A stretch of 64,000 nt of DNA from Allolobophora icterica. Its lineage: Eukaryota > Annelida > Clitellata > Crassiclitellata > Lumbricidae. Under the pieces are notes generated by a model. That model made no database searches, was not told the origin of the DNA, and saw only the letters and a list, made by a program, of their open reading frames with translations. Made by a program: the position numbers and the translations under genes. Shown here one piece after another: positions 33,298 through 54,959 of the stretch. The stretch spans positions 71,846,390 through 71,910,389 of the forward strand of contig OY744604.1 in NCBI GenBank assembly GCA_963556255.1, in the 5' to 3' direction. The number at the start of each line of letters is the position of its first letter. The first letter of the stretch is position 1.

Positions 33298-33705
33298 ACT
33301 AGTGGGACAAATGTCCCAGTAGTCTTAGGATTTGTCCCAGTATAGTCAGAGCGATTTGTCTCAGGCAATGTATGTATAAAGTACAACTAGTGGGACAAAT
33401 CTTGCAAGAATTTAAAGATTTGTCCCAGTAGTATAATGAGAGAGGTATGACATTGTTGTTGAATGACCCCTTGTAAAAGAAGGTGATGACTAAAAAATAA
33501 AAAAATAAAAAAAGTCATCAACTTTTTTCGGAGATGAATTTAGAATTTTTTTAGAAAAAGTCTAAAAGTTGTAAGTTTGTGAAGATTAATTCCTTAAAAA
33601 AGTTCTTCGACCAGATCATGGTCGACTTCCTCCGACCCACTTCTGAGAGACGAGTTCCAAAGACAGATCATGAACTAGACCCATGGCTGATTTTGTCCCA
33701 GTAGT
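33298..33705. repeat. Repeat cluster with GTGGGACAAAT motifs
   Basis: 'actagtgggacaaat' occurs at 33298 and 33385, and its inverse 'tttgtcccagtagt' near 33331, 33419 and 33691. Between them, 33484-33660 shares the module 'gatgactaaaaaa...gtcatcaac' and 'gaccag-atcatggtcgac' with the MITE at 7214-7727. It is likely a MITE, but no target duplication was found. Confidence 0.5.
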
Positions 33706-34684
33706 CAAAATTCCTTAAAATATGCACTGCTGTGTAGGCCTACCGACATACAGGCAGAATTGGCTGTAGGCTATTAGGAGCTGCTTCAACTTCAACTTTT
33801 AATTATGTATTCACGTACAAGAGTAATTATCCAGCGCTGCTACAGTTAACATGCTTTTCACAATAGAATGTAATAGAGTTTTCAAACTTTTCTACATTTT
33901 TAAACAACCACAGCGCAAGCTATTTCATTATTGTTCTTAAGTCATTCATCTCGGCTTTCATTAGTTTGTTTTGAAACGGAATTGTAGGCCTATATAGGCT
34001 TGTCAGTTTCTAATTACAATTAGTGCTATGCACAATTGCAGTTTAAATTTTCAAATTTTGTCAATGAAAAATGTTTAGGACATGAAATAGTGTGGACAAC
34101 AGTACTGCGATGGCTCTTTTGTAAATTCAACTTCAATCTTATCATATAAAAAAGTTGATCACATTATAGCAGTTAATATTCATGTTGTCTAAAAGTTGCT
34201 CTTCTGGTACTGTTACGCCTACCAGTTCCAAGCGGCTAGAAGATGCACATGACGATGGTGTAGGCCTATCACAATGGCATTCTTTTTAAAGAAATTACAC
34301 TATATATATAATCTTATCTTGGAACTTCAAACGTACAATGCTCTGGACATCATGACAGCTCTCGAAAACAATTCCGCAATCTGTTCAATGCCAAGGGTCA
34401 GTCCGAAGAGACAGAAACTCAGAAAGGAGAGGATTGAAAGAATGTTTAACGATGCAACAACCTTGCGTCATTTTTCGTCCTGACTCACTTTGATCCCTGT
34501 ATTCAATCTTGGTAAAGTTGCCGTTATTCAGAATACACTAGCTCAGACGTCCTGAACTGCACTGCTCGATTAGTGGCCAATCTATCAAAATTCTCTCATA
34601 TTGCACCCTGTACTGATGCACTCGCCTAGGCCTATTTATCTATCTTTAGTAGGTAAAAATAAAGCAAAACAAAGCCTAAACAGA
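33706..34684. other. No gene seen
   Basis: The frame 34274-34483 (69 residues) has no recognisable domain or splice support. No element ends were seen. Confidence 0.35.
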
Positions 34685-35090
34685 TGTAATTTACTTGTAG
34701 GCTAACTATAGCAAAACATGTCTTTAATTGGTCAACAGTAATAACTAAAGCTAATCTTTACTTAAGTCTACAGGCGAAGCAGGCGAAACACAGGCGAAGC
34801 AGACTACGAGGGAGGGAGGGAGGCGATGCAGACGACGAGGTGAAGCAGACGACGAGGCGAGCAAGCGAAGCACAGGCGACGAGGAAGGGAGGCGAGGCGA
34901 AGCGAAGCAGAGGACGACAAATAATCAAATACCCAAAAATCGACGCAGTCCCATGCCAGTACGAGAGATCCAAAGTACCCTTTGGAAATAAACTGGTCCA
35001 AGAAAGAAAATAAAAGTAACCTCCTGTCGAACAACCATCACAATTCCAAAATAATGGCTGGAAGGACTCCCGAATAGCGGCTCCAAAATT

Positions 35091-35558
35091 TCAGCCAGAC
35101 GTTCTTCCTAGACCGGCGGCAAGGGTCTCATCTGTCACCCCGAACATGGGCTGCAGTCCCCTGTAGAAGTACTCATAAGCCCATTCTGGGCATTCCGGAA
35201 CTCGTTCCCGCACCACTTGAACGAAACGTGCGTACGAAGCTCTAGACTCCAGCAGAGGGGACAGACGCACAACAGTCTCCAAGATAGGCCCCGTCAAAAC
35301 ACCCGGGTTTTCCACAACCGGCGAATCAGGATCTGGTGACTCCTTCAACGGCACGTCCTCCTGAAGCAAGTCATTCACCGGAAGGTTATCCAACATCTCC
35401 CCGAGTCTCTCGTTCAACTCCATTCCCAAAGGAACTTCGAAGACCGAATCCTCCGCGTCAGAAATCTCCTGTGTTGCTGGGATGTATTTATCGGGAGTCC
35501 TGGCAGGCTCCGAAGGTCTAAACGAATCACTCGCAACCTGAGAAGGCGGCAGAACAGC
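35091..35558 (-). CDS. Gag-position ORF of unknown family
   Basis: A minus-strand frame stays open from the repeat border (35558) to a stop at 35091, about 155 codons, with no pol gene after it. It includes PSEPARTPDKYIPATQE, an acidic middle, and the C-terminal stretch SRASYARFVQVVRERVPECP...YFYRGLQPMFGVTD. I do not recognise a named domain. Position right after an LTR-like repeat suggests a gag fragment. Confidence 0.4.
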   Translation of the reverse strand, partial: AVLPPSQVASDSFRPSEPARTPDKYIPATQEISDAEDSVFEVPLGMELNERLGEMLDNLPVNDLLQEDVPLKESPDPDSPVVENPGVLTGPILETVVRLSPLLESRASYARFVQVVRERVPECPEWAYEYFYRGLQPMFGVTDETLAAGLGRTSG

Positions 35559-36212
35559 TGTAATTTACCTGCAACTGTAGCAAAACATATCTTTAATAAC
35601 TAAAGCTAATCTTTACTTAAAAGTCTATAACAACCGTGACTTTCAAGCAAATTAGTTTTACTTAGCCTAAACCAGCGGTAAATCAGCATAAACTGTTCTA
35701 CATCAACCTACAAAAGCTTGTTCCTGCTTGTGAGATCGACACACCTCAAAGGCTGTGTAACGGTCACCGGGTCTAACAGTTCACCAGGATGCCCGCCTCA
35801 TTGCACTAACTCAGCTACACGTCCGCGTGAACAAGGCTCTTGTGGTATCCAAGAGACTGATGAAATATTTGAAAACTTTATTATTTACAAATCAAAGAAA
35901 ATGTAACCACTCGACGTATCGTGTGAAACAAACTATCCCCAACATACTGACTACACTGTTACTACAGCAACTAATCTTCGATTAATCACCGCAACGTTCG
36001 ACAAAAAATTAACTTCCTCGAGCACCATGATATCCGCTCGCTACAGCGAACTAATAACGTCGGCCAGTATCGCACGACTATCGTCTTTATATGGAGAAGT
36101 TCCAACGTCCGAGTTCTACGAATAATCACCAGCATAACAACACTGAACTCACCTCTCCTTTTCCTTGTCCGATCCGATCCATACTGTGCGCTGCGTCCTC
36201 ATCTTTTATAGT

Positions 36213-36415
36213 CAAGCGAGGCAAAGCGAAGCATAGGCGAAGCAAGCGAAGGACAGGCGAAGCAAGCAAAGCACAGGCGAAGCTGAGCATAGGCGAAGCA
36301 AGCAAAGCACAGGCGACGCATAGCATAGGCGAAGCAGACGAAACACAAGCGAAGCAGAACGAAGCGCAGGGGAATCAGGCTAAACACAAGCGAAACAAAC
36401 GACGAGGGAGGGATG
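36213..36415. repeat. GCGAAGCA minisatellite
   Basis: Irregular tandem units of 'aggcgaagcaagc' type. A second block with the same units is at 34770-34905, at the matching place in the other long repeat. Confidence 0.85.
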
Positions 36416-36495
36416 CGAAGCAAACGCCGACAATCAATCAAAAAACCATACGGTCGACAAGATCGCCACAACTGTAAGGGGATACTAACGACTAT

Positions 36496-37345
<850 letters not shown>

Positions 37346-37359
37346 TGAAAATATTTCTC

Positions 37360-38345
<986 letters not shown>

Positions 38346-38373
<28 letters not shown>

Positions 38374-39114
38374 GCCTACTTACTCAATACTCAGACTATA
38401 ATTTTTTTATTTCCAGCATTGCTTAGACGCAGTAGGCTTACCGCCTCAAACAAACAAACACCCAATTAGAGAAAAACTAAGTTTCTGCAGAAAATACACA
38501 TCCAGTCTTTGGTAGGCCTACCTTTTCTCCCAGTCACATTTAGGCCTATAGCCTAGATGTTATGTCTTGTCGTTTCTGCTGTTGTGGCAGACCTGGATGA
38601 ACCACGGTTCCAGTAGGTCCATAGACCCAGCCAGGCCCACTAAATATTTCACAAATAAGGGGCCTACCATAAGTATGCTAACTTAAAAATTGTAAATATT
38701 AATTTAGTTTTCAAATGTTACATTGCTGACACATTATAACTGAAATATGTCTAGACACGTTAGTTTTACTGCAAACAAACCACGATATAGTCACTTCCAT
38801 ATGGACAGCCAAGACAATTATGAGATTATTTTGTGACCGCTATAGTTAGTGTTCCCACAACAGTTTACTATGAAAGCACGTCGTAAACAGTTTTAAATTC
38901 TTAAATATCTGTTCTATAAGTTAAACTTCGTCAACACTTTCTCATTGAACATAATATATAGGAGCTTATTATACAATATTTTGGAACTAGGCCTACAAAA
39001 TGTTCATCCGGCCCTGTGTTGTAGCGAGAGTAAAGGGTTCATACCTAAGTTTCATTCCTAAGTTTCATTACAGATTCCATCTCCCCAAGCAAGCCTAGGT
39101 GCATAAGTGTTCAC
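38346..39114. other. 3' flank of the TRIM gene
   Basis: This presumably contains the 3' UTR of the minus-strand TRIM gene. No AATAAA was recognised close after the stop on the minus strand. Variants such as AATAAG near 38970 exist but prove nothing. No other gene was seen. Confidence 0.4.
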
Positions 39115-44367
<5,253 letters not shown>

Positions 44368-44534
44368 TATTAAACAGTTTTGTTATTAGGCGGTTCTTCA
44401 CAAGGTTCTGACAGAAAGCACTCGGAGTCTCTAGTGTATTTGTACAATATCATGCATGAGTACATTTACAAGAAATTATTTATATGACTTTATAGTTGTT
44501 GATTCAGTGCTTCTGAATCGTTGCATCAATTTCC

Positions 44535-44821
<287 letters not shown>

Positions 44822-44893
44822 TTGGGACAAATTATTTAGGAGCAGGGTAATTGTCTGGAGGGTCAGGCCTCGTCTTCAGGGTTTGACGGAAAG

Positions 44894-44970
<77 letters not shown>

Positions 44971-47400
44971 TATTTGTAAAGATGCACTAGTAACTTGAGG
45001 CATGAACTTGAACTTTGGAGACTGCTTCACACTAGCAATGATTATCCTTCTTCTTCTACCTGGGTTTATCAGTCTTTACCAAAAAAGATTTGTAGTTATT
45101 TACATTTTGAAATTGTCATAAATCGAAGTCAACATAAAGTAGGCCTACTCCGCTCTCAACTTCAAGAGGTTCCTAGTCCTTTAACAAAGTAGATGCTTAC
45201 TGTGGAAGACACACGCAATCTTAGCACAGTTTTCTTTCTAAGACTTTCTAGTAGTATACTGGGACATTCAGATGTTTTAAAGAAGTGGAAATGTATTGTA
45301 TATGGCAATTTAGATGCCAGACATGTGTGTACATACAGTGGACATTATGACTCGCATAAGGACAGTGCTGAGCTCTCAGGAATTCTATTTGCTTTGACTG
45401 AAGCTTTGGAATTTCCTGCCCAGTTGTATTCTGTCGGTTCTTTGATATCTTTCAGGTCAGACTTGATAATAATAATTATAATCTGTTCTTTAATTAAGCG
45501 CCTGCAAACGCACTGCGCTGTACAGTGAACATACATATACTGTAGTAGAAACGGCATGTATAGGCCTACAGTAGAAACACATGATAACAGTTTTACAGAA
45601 GTCGAATTTAACTGTTTAAGCGGCAGCCACACGGCGCCATAATGGTCTACTATTTATTTAACCACTGTCACCTAGCGAGTGGAAGGCTGAATAAACCTTA
45701 CGGGATCTACCGGGTTCGATCTTGGTACCTTCAGCTCTTCAAGCCAATGTGTTATCCAATACTCAACGAGTTGTCCTTTTCATCTACCTTACTCACCATT
45801 GCCTCAGGTCCGATGTTGCTGATTTGTCTGAACTTCTCCAACATAATATAATTATTATTATTATTATTACAGAGGTCTTATATAGCGCCCCTGCAAGGTG
45901 TAAATCTACTCGGGAGCGCTCCCAGTCCAACCCCGGACAAACAAGACAGTTTGAAGGCAAGAGTGGAACAGAGAAGAGCAATCAATCGTGGTCAGGCGCA
46001 GCGCTACTAGATGCCCATTCCAGGTCGCTGGGCCAGAGACAGAGAAGGCACGGTGTTGCCGGATAGCAGTCCGGACGCGGGGAACAAGGAGCTCATTGTT
46101 TCACTTGCAGTGAGAACCGATTGATGATGATCTGTGCATTATGATCTGGTTCTATAGAAGTCATGAGAATAGATTGGCAATTTCATAATATCATATGCAC
46201 TACATCGTGCATATATCAGTGTATCAAAGAGTTTGTATTTTTGCATTCAGGCTTACCAGAAGTTGCCATGCTTCCACGTCTGTTAGCTTCAGGTTGTACA
46301 ACAAGGTCACAATTCCTTCTGAAATTTTTTTACACAGAATTAAAATTAAATAAACATAATTATTACATTCAGCATATATCTTCTGTCTAACCAGCAGTAA
46401 CTGTCTAGAGTAGAATGTCTTCTTCGCTCAACTATGCTTATATAGGGCTATATCCTCACATAGGCCTCATATTGCTTTTATTATTTTCAGCTTATCGAAA
46501 ATGTGGTTTCCAAATAAAAACTGAATTGAATAGAATGAAGCAACAGTAACTAATTCTGAAATGTAGTTCAAACTTTGTTCCTGTGCCTGAGCAAAAAACT
46601 CAGCTTAGTTCTGCAGTATACTTAAATGGATCTATGAGCTCTACAATGGCTGGTATAGGCCTGAGCTAAATTTACACTCATTGAAGTAAGCATCACAGTT
46701 TCCGTAAAGATTGAGATGTTGTATCGAAATCTATATGCAGAATAAGTATGCAAAGTAGTACCTCTATAGTTGAAATACTTGTATGCATCCGTCTACATTA
46801 ATTGCTCATGTTATGATCTATATGTAGGGGCCTACAGAACTATTCTACACAACGTAATGAATGAGCATGCAGATAAAGGCTATGTACTTACTTCTTTAGA
46901 CAGCCTTACCAAGTCTAAGCAGAGATGGCTAGAGGATCCATTTGGCCTAGGTCCTGACCAGTTAAGCGTAGACGTTTCGCCTGTAAAAATCGCATATATT
47001 AAACTTGTTTATATCAAGTCAACCATAAATTTAAGTGAGTCAGTTAACAATACATAAAATAGCCTATGGTCTTATAGTAGGCCTATAACAAGTCCATGAC
47101 ATCGGCGTCTGTTACACAAGGAATCGACACAATGATGGTGCACCAAAATCAAGCAAAAATCGGCATATATTGAAACCTGCTCAGTAGATATAATTAGGCC
47201 CCTACACGAAAACTTGTCTATACACACCTTTATAAGCCCGTGTTTTACTAAAAGTTGTTTGACGGCTGCAATCTTACTCAGAAGTCTAATTCTCCGATTT
47301 TGAAACCGAAAGCAGGTACCACTACCTATTAATACGTCGGTAATCACAACATAATGGGAAATTTCACGGCCTAGGTAAGTAAGTAGGAATGAAGAAATTA
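44822..47400. other. Spacer: microsatellites and retroposon tail, no gene
   Basis: It contains (TTA)n at 44896-44970, a reversed retroposon tail (45845-45960: att repeat, 'ttatatagcgcccctgcaaggtg', 'gggagcgct'), and otherwise unrecognised sequence. The frames 45193-45528 and 46770-47057 have no identifiable domain. Confidence 0.4.
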
Positions 47401-47406
47401 AACGGG

Positions 47407-47600
47407 TAGGAAGGAAGGAAGGAAGGAAGGAAGGAAGGAAGGAAGGAAGGAAGGAAGGAAGGAAGGAAGGAAGGAAGGAAGGAAGGAAGGAAGGAAGGAA
47501 GGAAGAAGGAAGGAAGGAAGGAAGGAAGGAAGGAAGGAAGGAAGGAAGGAAGGAAGGAAGGAAGGAAGGAAGGAAGGAAGGAAGGAAGGAAGGAAGGAAG
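47407..47600. repeat. (GGAA)n tetranucleotide repeat
   Basis: About 190 bp with one phase break near 47504 (ggaagaagga). The minus-strand poly-(LPSF) frame is spurious. Confidence 0.97.
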
Positions 47601-47689
47601 GTCAATTTATTGCATAGTGTCCTTAACAATAGTTAACCCTAGGCTTATCTATGGACCTTTATGGCAATGCCCTTCGCGATGTCACAATG

Positions 47690-48095
47690 GCAACATTTTA
47701 TACGCCTCCCCAGCCTGGTGGGATATACACTAACAAGAAGGATTGACACAGGATTGAACGTTTGTTTAGGCGACTAACCCGTGGCGGATTCCTCCATTAC
47801 GTCAACGAATTTGTCAGTAAGTCAGACGAACGACTTTTTCTTGCTATTAGGCCTATGAGAAATCCCAATCATGTGCTGCGTGATCTGCTCCCTCCCTTCC
47901 GCAGCAGTGGACACAACCCTAGAGCGAGACCGCATAAATTCACCATACCCGAAAAAGATTATAACAATTTTATACCCCGTATTCTGTACAAGAATGCCTA
48001 TTGATGCTAATTAGCTGCTCGTGAGACTATATAACCTCTGTAGCTTGTTCTAGTTACGTTATGTCAGCTATGATGTTGAATAATCGAGTATTGAT
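47690..48095 (+). mobile_element. LINE 3' end (CR1-like family with ATTG tail)
   Basis: The plus-strand frame encodes RIERLFRRLTRGGFLHYVNEF and NPNHVLRDLLPPFRSSGHN, ending FIPRILYKNAY stop (48001-48003), then 'aataatcgagtattgattgattg'. The same C-terminus occurs at 61893-62099 (YISRILYNKI stop). It is 5'-truncated, with only the last ~90 residues. Confidence 0.75.
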
Positions 48096-48236
48096 TGATT
48101 GTGTAAGACGCATGGATAGGCTAGAAACATTGAACTCAAGATTAGGCCCAAAAATTATAGGGCATGTTGTCTCTCGTTGATGGTTTTGAACTGTTAGGCC
48201 TATGCCTAGATTTAATCGCTCAGTCAGTCTTCTCTG

Positions 48237-48512
<276 letters not shown>

Positions 48513-48595
48513 TCTTTTGCTGGTCTCCCGGTAACTGGATCTCGTTCTTTGCACGGTGTTCTCACTTGACGCTGCGCACGCTTGGCTAGTAGGCA

Positions 48596-48710
<115 letters not shown>

Positions 48711-48719
48711 TGGATGGAC

Positions 48720-50879
<2,160 letters not shown>

Positions 50880-51571
50880 GGTATAACCATAGGCGTAACG
50901 TTGTGTTGTAATAGCGGTGTCCAATCACTAACACTGCCAAAGTGATGGTGACAGTCACCACCACTTTTTGACTCGGTGCTGACATGTTTTTTGTGACATT
51001 ATTACAGAGTGATTTTGGTTCTGAAGCAAGTTCAAGTAACGACAATTAATGACGGTATATTGTTACATAATTTAACTATAGGCTAGCCGTGCTGATGGAT
51101 AGGCTACCTTCACGTTAGCTTTATACTTCTCTCTTAGTTCCTTTCATTCTTTCCAGAACATCGGGCGACAAGATTCCTCCATTCTGTTGTCTGCAATGTC
51201 CTCCGCCTCATTCCATCCGACTCCCATCGCCACCAGATCTTCACTGAACGTGCTTCTCCAAGTCTTTTTTGGGCGTCCTCTATTTCTTCTTCCCCCTCTC
51301 AGTGGCGTCTTAACGCATGGGCAATGTGGGCAGTCGCCAAGGGCCCACGCTTCTGGGGTCCCCAAAAGATCCAAAAAAATTTATGTGTGCATGCACACAT
51401 GACCTCCACGCGCAACAGAAGTGAGACTTCTTAGCTATTGATGCGCAGGGATGGCAAACGGTTTTTAGGAATAACTCGCTTAATTATTGCTCTATGGTAT
51501 TGCTCTATTATTTATATCGTCTATGGAAGGAAATGACAGTCGTCTGCTTTAATAATAACAATGCATATAGC

Positions 51572-51714
51572 CATAGGCGTAGACTCGGGGAGTGGGGTAG
51601 CCGGGGCACGTGCCCCCCAATAATTGAGATGGACTGTACACCCAATGCAACAAGTGTAGAATGAATAACCAAATGCCCCGTGTGTACCAGTATTTTGGAG
51701 AAGTTTCGCCAGTG
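51572..51714 (+). mobile_element. hAT MITE (AGGCGTAGAC family), TSD CATATAGC
   Basis: CATAGGCGTAGAC to TTTCGCCAGTG, 143 bp, with a perfect duplication CATATAGC at 51564-51571 and 51715-51722. It lies inside the deleted hAT and is the innermost layer of a four-level nest. Confidence 0.92.
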
Positions 51715-51832
51715 CATATAGCGTTAATTTGAGCTTTATTGAGTGTAATAATTGAAAACAATTGGTTCTGCTGAGCTACACAAAAAGTGTGAAGATCTGG
51801 CTAATGTGAACTTGATTATGGTGACCTTCTAA

Positions 51833-52170
51833 ATGAATGCACTCATCTCAAGCACTACATGGTTCTTGATGAAAAATTGCGAGACTCTCATTGCGTTGTA
51901 CAGAGAAATAATGTCGGACAACTTGAAATCTGTGTTCCCCAATGCTGAAATTCCACTCAGGGTGTTCACGTGCATGATGGCGACCAAGTGTACAGGGAAA
52001 CGTTCATTTTCAAAATTGAAACTTGTAAAGAATCAGCTTCGCAGCACAATGGGGCAGCAGCGTTTGAACTGGCTTTCATGCATGTGCATAGAAAATGACA
52101 TGCACACCATGGACTTCAAGCCACTTATAAATCGGTTCTCCGCAAAGAAATTTCGTCAACGTTTGTGTTG
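51833..52170 (+). pseudogene. hAT transposase C-terminal dimerisation domain
   Basis: The plus-strand frame contains FPNAEIPLRVFTCMMATKC, TGKRSFSKLKLVKNQLRSTMG, then QQRLNWLSCMCIENDM, the conserved hAT C-terminal dimerisation block as in ZMYM/Tip100-type transposases. The BED finger and catalytic RNase H part are absent. The open frame runs on to 52510 without homology. Confidence 0.8.
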
Positions 52171-53746
52171 CTTAAAAATAAATAATTCATACGGTACCAT
52201 ATCCGTCTGTATCATACTGTATGGTGTGCCAATTAATTATCATTTATATGTTGAAATATTTGTGCTTTTCAAGGCTGATGTTATATTGAATAATCTTCGC
52301 TTTTCAGTATGTTTCATTATGTTTAAACATTCATTTTGTTATAAAGCGAATGTTGAAAGTACCAACAAATCTATAGGTTTAATTTTTATCCCTGTGGGTG
52401 GGCAGGAGCCAAGTGCATTGCTTTGCCCTGGGCCCACAATGCTGTTAAGACGGCACTGGCCCCTCTGGTACCCAGGTCATTGCCTTCTTTGCCGGTCTCT
52501 GTGCCGGTAATCGTAGTATGTTTCCAGCCATCCTTCTTCTCGTCTCCACGATCGTCTCAAGCTCTACCGCTCCGGCCAATCTCAGGACCTCCGCGTTGCT
52601 GACGTGGTCCCTCCACGAGATGCCTAAGATGGTTCGTAGACATCTTCTGTGGAAGACATTCAGCCTCTGTTATATTTTCTTGGTGCGTTTCCATGTTTCA
52701 CAGGCGTAGATTGCTGTTGGGACCACGATTGCATTGTATAGGCGCATCTTGGTGCTCCTTCCTATTGTGACCGACCTCCATACTTTTCCGATCTTCTGGA
52801 AAGTCGCCGTGGCTTTTCCGATTCTAGTTCTTGTTTCTATCTCTATATCGCCGTCTCTGGAGTTGTAGCTCCCCAAATATTGGAAATTGTCTACATATTC
52901 TATAGGGCATTGGTTGATCGTGATTGGTGGTTGGTTTTCTTTCCTATTGCCATTGCTTTCGTTTTTCCTGAGTTGATACACAGACCAACCTTTCTCCTAT
53001 CTCATGTAGACTGCACGACATCTTTTGCATGTCATCAAATGATCTGCTCAATAGGGCCACGTCATCTGCGAAATCGATATCCGTCAATATCCCAGCTCCC
53101 AATTCTATTCCGGATGTCAGATCGCCTGTTTCCTTCCTCGTGATGAAGTCCATAACCATGACGAAGTGGCAGGCGGACAGTACACATCCTTGTCTAACTC
53201 CTGAACATGCGCGTGTTTCTATTTCCCATTTGGATGCAACAAGCAGCTTCGCGATATAGAGCCTTGAAGATGTTGATATACTTGTCCGGTATTCCGTATA
53301 TTTTTGCTATTTTCCATAGCGAGTTCCTATGGATGCTGTCGAAAGCCTTCCTGAAGTCTACGTCGTTGATCAAGAGGTCTGTATTGAATTCCAGGCTCTG
53401 ATCGATGATGTTGCGTAGGGTGAAGATTTGTTCGTTGCACGATCTATACTCTCTAAACCCCCGCTTGCTCTTCTCTGAGTGTTTCGTCTATCTCTGGTCT
53501 CAGACAGTTCAGTAGTACTCTACAGAACACCTTCCCTCGGTACTGATAGTAGCGTTATACTTACTTGCTGCATACATATTTTGACGTCAACCATGAGTGT
53601 GGTTGACAGTATCATATCAACAAGTTTGTATTAAATGTCAGGGAGAGACTGGAGGAAGAAAGTTAGAGGAGGAGGGAAGGGGATAAGTGGTGGAGGGGAT
53701 TGGTCACCGCCACTTTATGGGGCAAAGTTACGCCCTTGGGTATAAC

Positions 53747-54955
53747 TGGTAGCACTTGCAACCCAGAGGGTCTTATTTTAGGCGATCGATCTAATTACTG
53801 CTGACTGATGACTCCAATTTCGTGCAATATTGTTGGCCATAACAACACGGCCGACACCTCACGCGGCACGCCGCGTGACATCATTCGTATACAGGTCACT
53901 AATTTCGGATATTATTTAAAACAACAATGCGGCGAAAGTGAGCAAGTCGAATAATAATGGATTAATGTACAGTTGAGCACGTATCTGTCGCGGCAATTAG
54001 GCGACTCGTTCGAATCGGTTCGATGTCGATGCAGTCAAGATAGAAAACCGTCGGACTGTGAACAAAGTTTACTGCAAAGTCTTGCAGAAAGCACGCCGAC
54101 AAAATTCGACTGGGCTGCCGGCTGAAAGTTCAAGCCAAAAATGAGTGTTCAACCAACGTTGTAAAATCAGCCGTCACACGTCATCTTACGTCAGATGTAG
54201 GTTTCTAGTGGATGTTTATTCATTCATTCGTTCTGAGCATTTACATAGCGCCTCAAGTGACCTACTCAGATAACGGAACTAAATTGAGATAGGCCTACTA
54301 GATGATTACTATATGCAGATATACGAAAAATTACCAATGCGATATGCAAAATCCGCTGTACACAAAAGTTCCCTGACAGCATATCCACATGGAGCCCTCG
54401 TAGGACCCATATTCCTATATGGAACCCGTTTAGCCCATAGGAATCCTAACTTATGTCCATGGAAATGCTGGCAGGATATGAATTCGTCCATTGACGGAAA
54501 AAGGACCTAAATGTGATTGTAGAGCAGGAAATGAACGCCTCCTCGTTCCATTAAGCACACATGACATTGTATAAGTCCCAAACCCAGATATATTCGTAGC
54601 CCAACAAGCGAAATTTACTTGAAGAGAAACTGAGAAGCTGAAAAATTCCAGGGCAGTCATGTGTCTCACACACATAACCACTAAAACCACAGACGTACGA
54701 TACATAGCCTATATGCCGGACAAACAGTGAAGGCTGCGAAGCAAGTACAAAGTCCAAGAGCTCTAGGCACTTCTCTTATGTCTATCAGTAGGCCTAAACC
54801 TGATCAAGTAATCATGTTGAATGAAATTAAACAGCTATAGTTTAACTTAATCCGACTAATTTGTGTATCATGTTTACTGTTTCTGAATTCTACACCTCGT
54901 TAATGTGGACAATGATTAGAGTATATGATATCTTATATGAATGAGCATAATATGC
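53747..54955. other. No gene seen
   Basis: A retroposon tail relic is at 54230-54290 ('tgagcatttacatagcgcctcaag'). The overlapping frames at 54309-54757 have no known domain. Confidence 0.35.
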
Positions 54956-54959
54956 TATA

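Larger units (their letters stand above)
34685..36470 (-). mobile_element. LTR-retrotransposon-like remnant
   Basis: Two direct repeats bound it: 34685-34947 and 35559-36470. Both start on the plus strand with tgtaattta, share 'gcaaaacat-tcttta' and 'aactaaagctaatctttactta', and end with a purine-rich 'gcgaagcacaggcgaagc' minisatellite and an 'aatcaa...ccata/acccaaa' border. Read on the minus strand both would start TG and end CA, as LTRs do. The left copy lacks about 650 bp of the middle. The interior (34948-35558) holds one open frame on the minus strand. No primer-binding site or target duplication is clear, so the class is tentative. Confidence 0.5.
51300..52458 (+). mobile_element. Deleted hAT transposon inside the LINE
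   Basis: CAGTGGCGTCTTAACGCATG at the left and GTTAAGACGGCACTG at the right, with flanks CCCCCTCT (51292-51299) and GCCCCTCT (52459-52466), 7 of 8 identical. The LINE reading (GGRRNRGRPKK) becomes continuous when it is removed. A transposase remnant remains at 51833-52170. Confidence 0.88.
51129..53554 (-). mobile_element. RTE-like LINE inside the MITE
   Basis: Flanked by TTATACTT (51121-51128 and 53555-53562). On the minus strand, from right to left in several frames: FTLRNIIDQSLEFN, DFRKAFDSIHRNSLWKIAK, DFADDVALLSRS (catalytic), VDNFQYLGSYNSRDGD, MRLYNAIVVPTAIYACETWK, then after the nested hAT RRNRGRPKKTWRSTFSEDL and a stop near 51147. The endonuclease and fingers are missing. Several frameshifts make it inactive. 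Confidence 0.85.
50888..53738. mobile_element. hAT MITE (CATAGGCGTAAC family) split by an RTE insertion
   Basis: The left end CATAGGCGTAAC (50888) and right end GTTACGCCCTTG (53738) are flanked by the perfect 8-bp duplication GGTATAAC (50880-50887 and 53739-53746). The left part is 50888-51128 and the right part 53563-53738. Sisters are at 58797-59114 and 26378-26710, which show what the uninterrupted 320-330 bp element looks like. Confidence 0.88.

Noticed and set aside
45193..45528. 111-residue frame as a host gene
   Set aside because: No recognisable domain, no start context or splice partners; composition like surrounding spacer.
47072..47629. 185-residue LPSF-repeat protein
   Set aside because: Product of a GGAA microsatellite, with unrelated sequence joined on.
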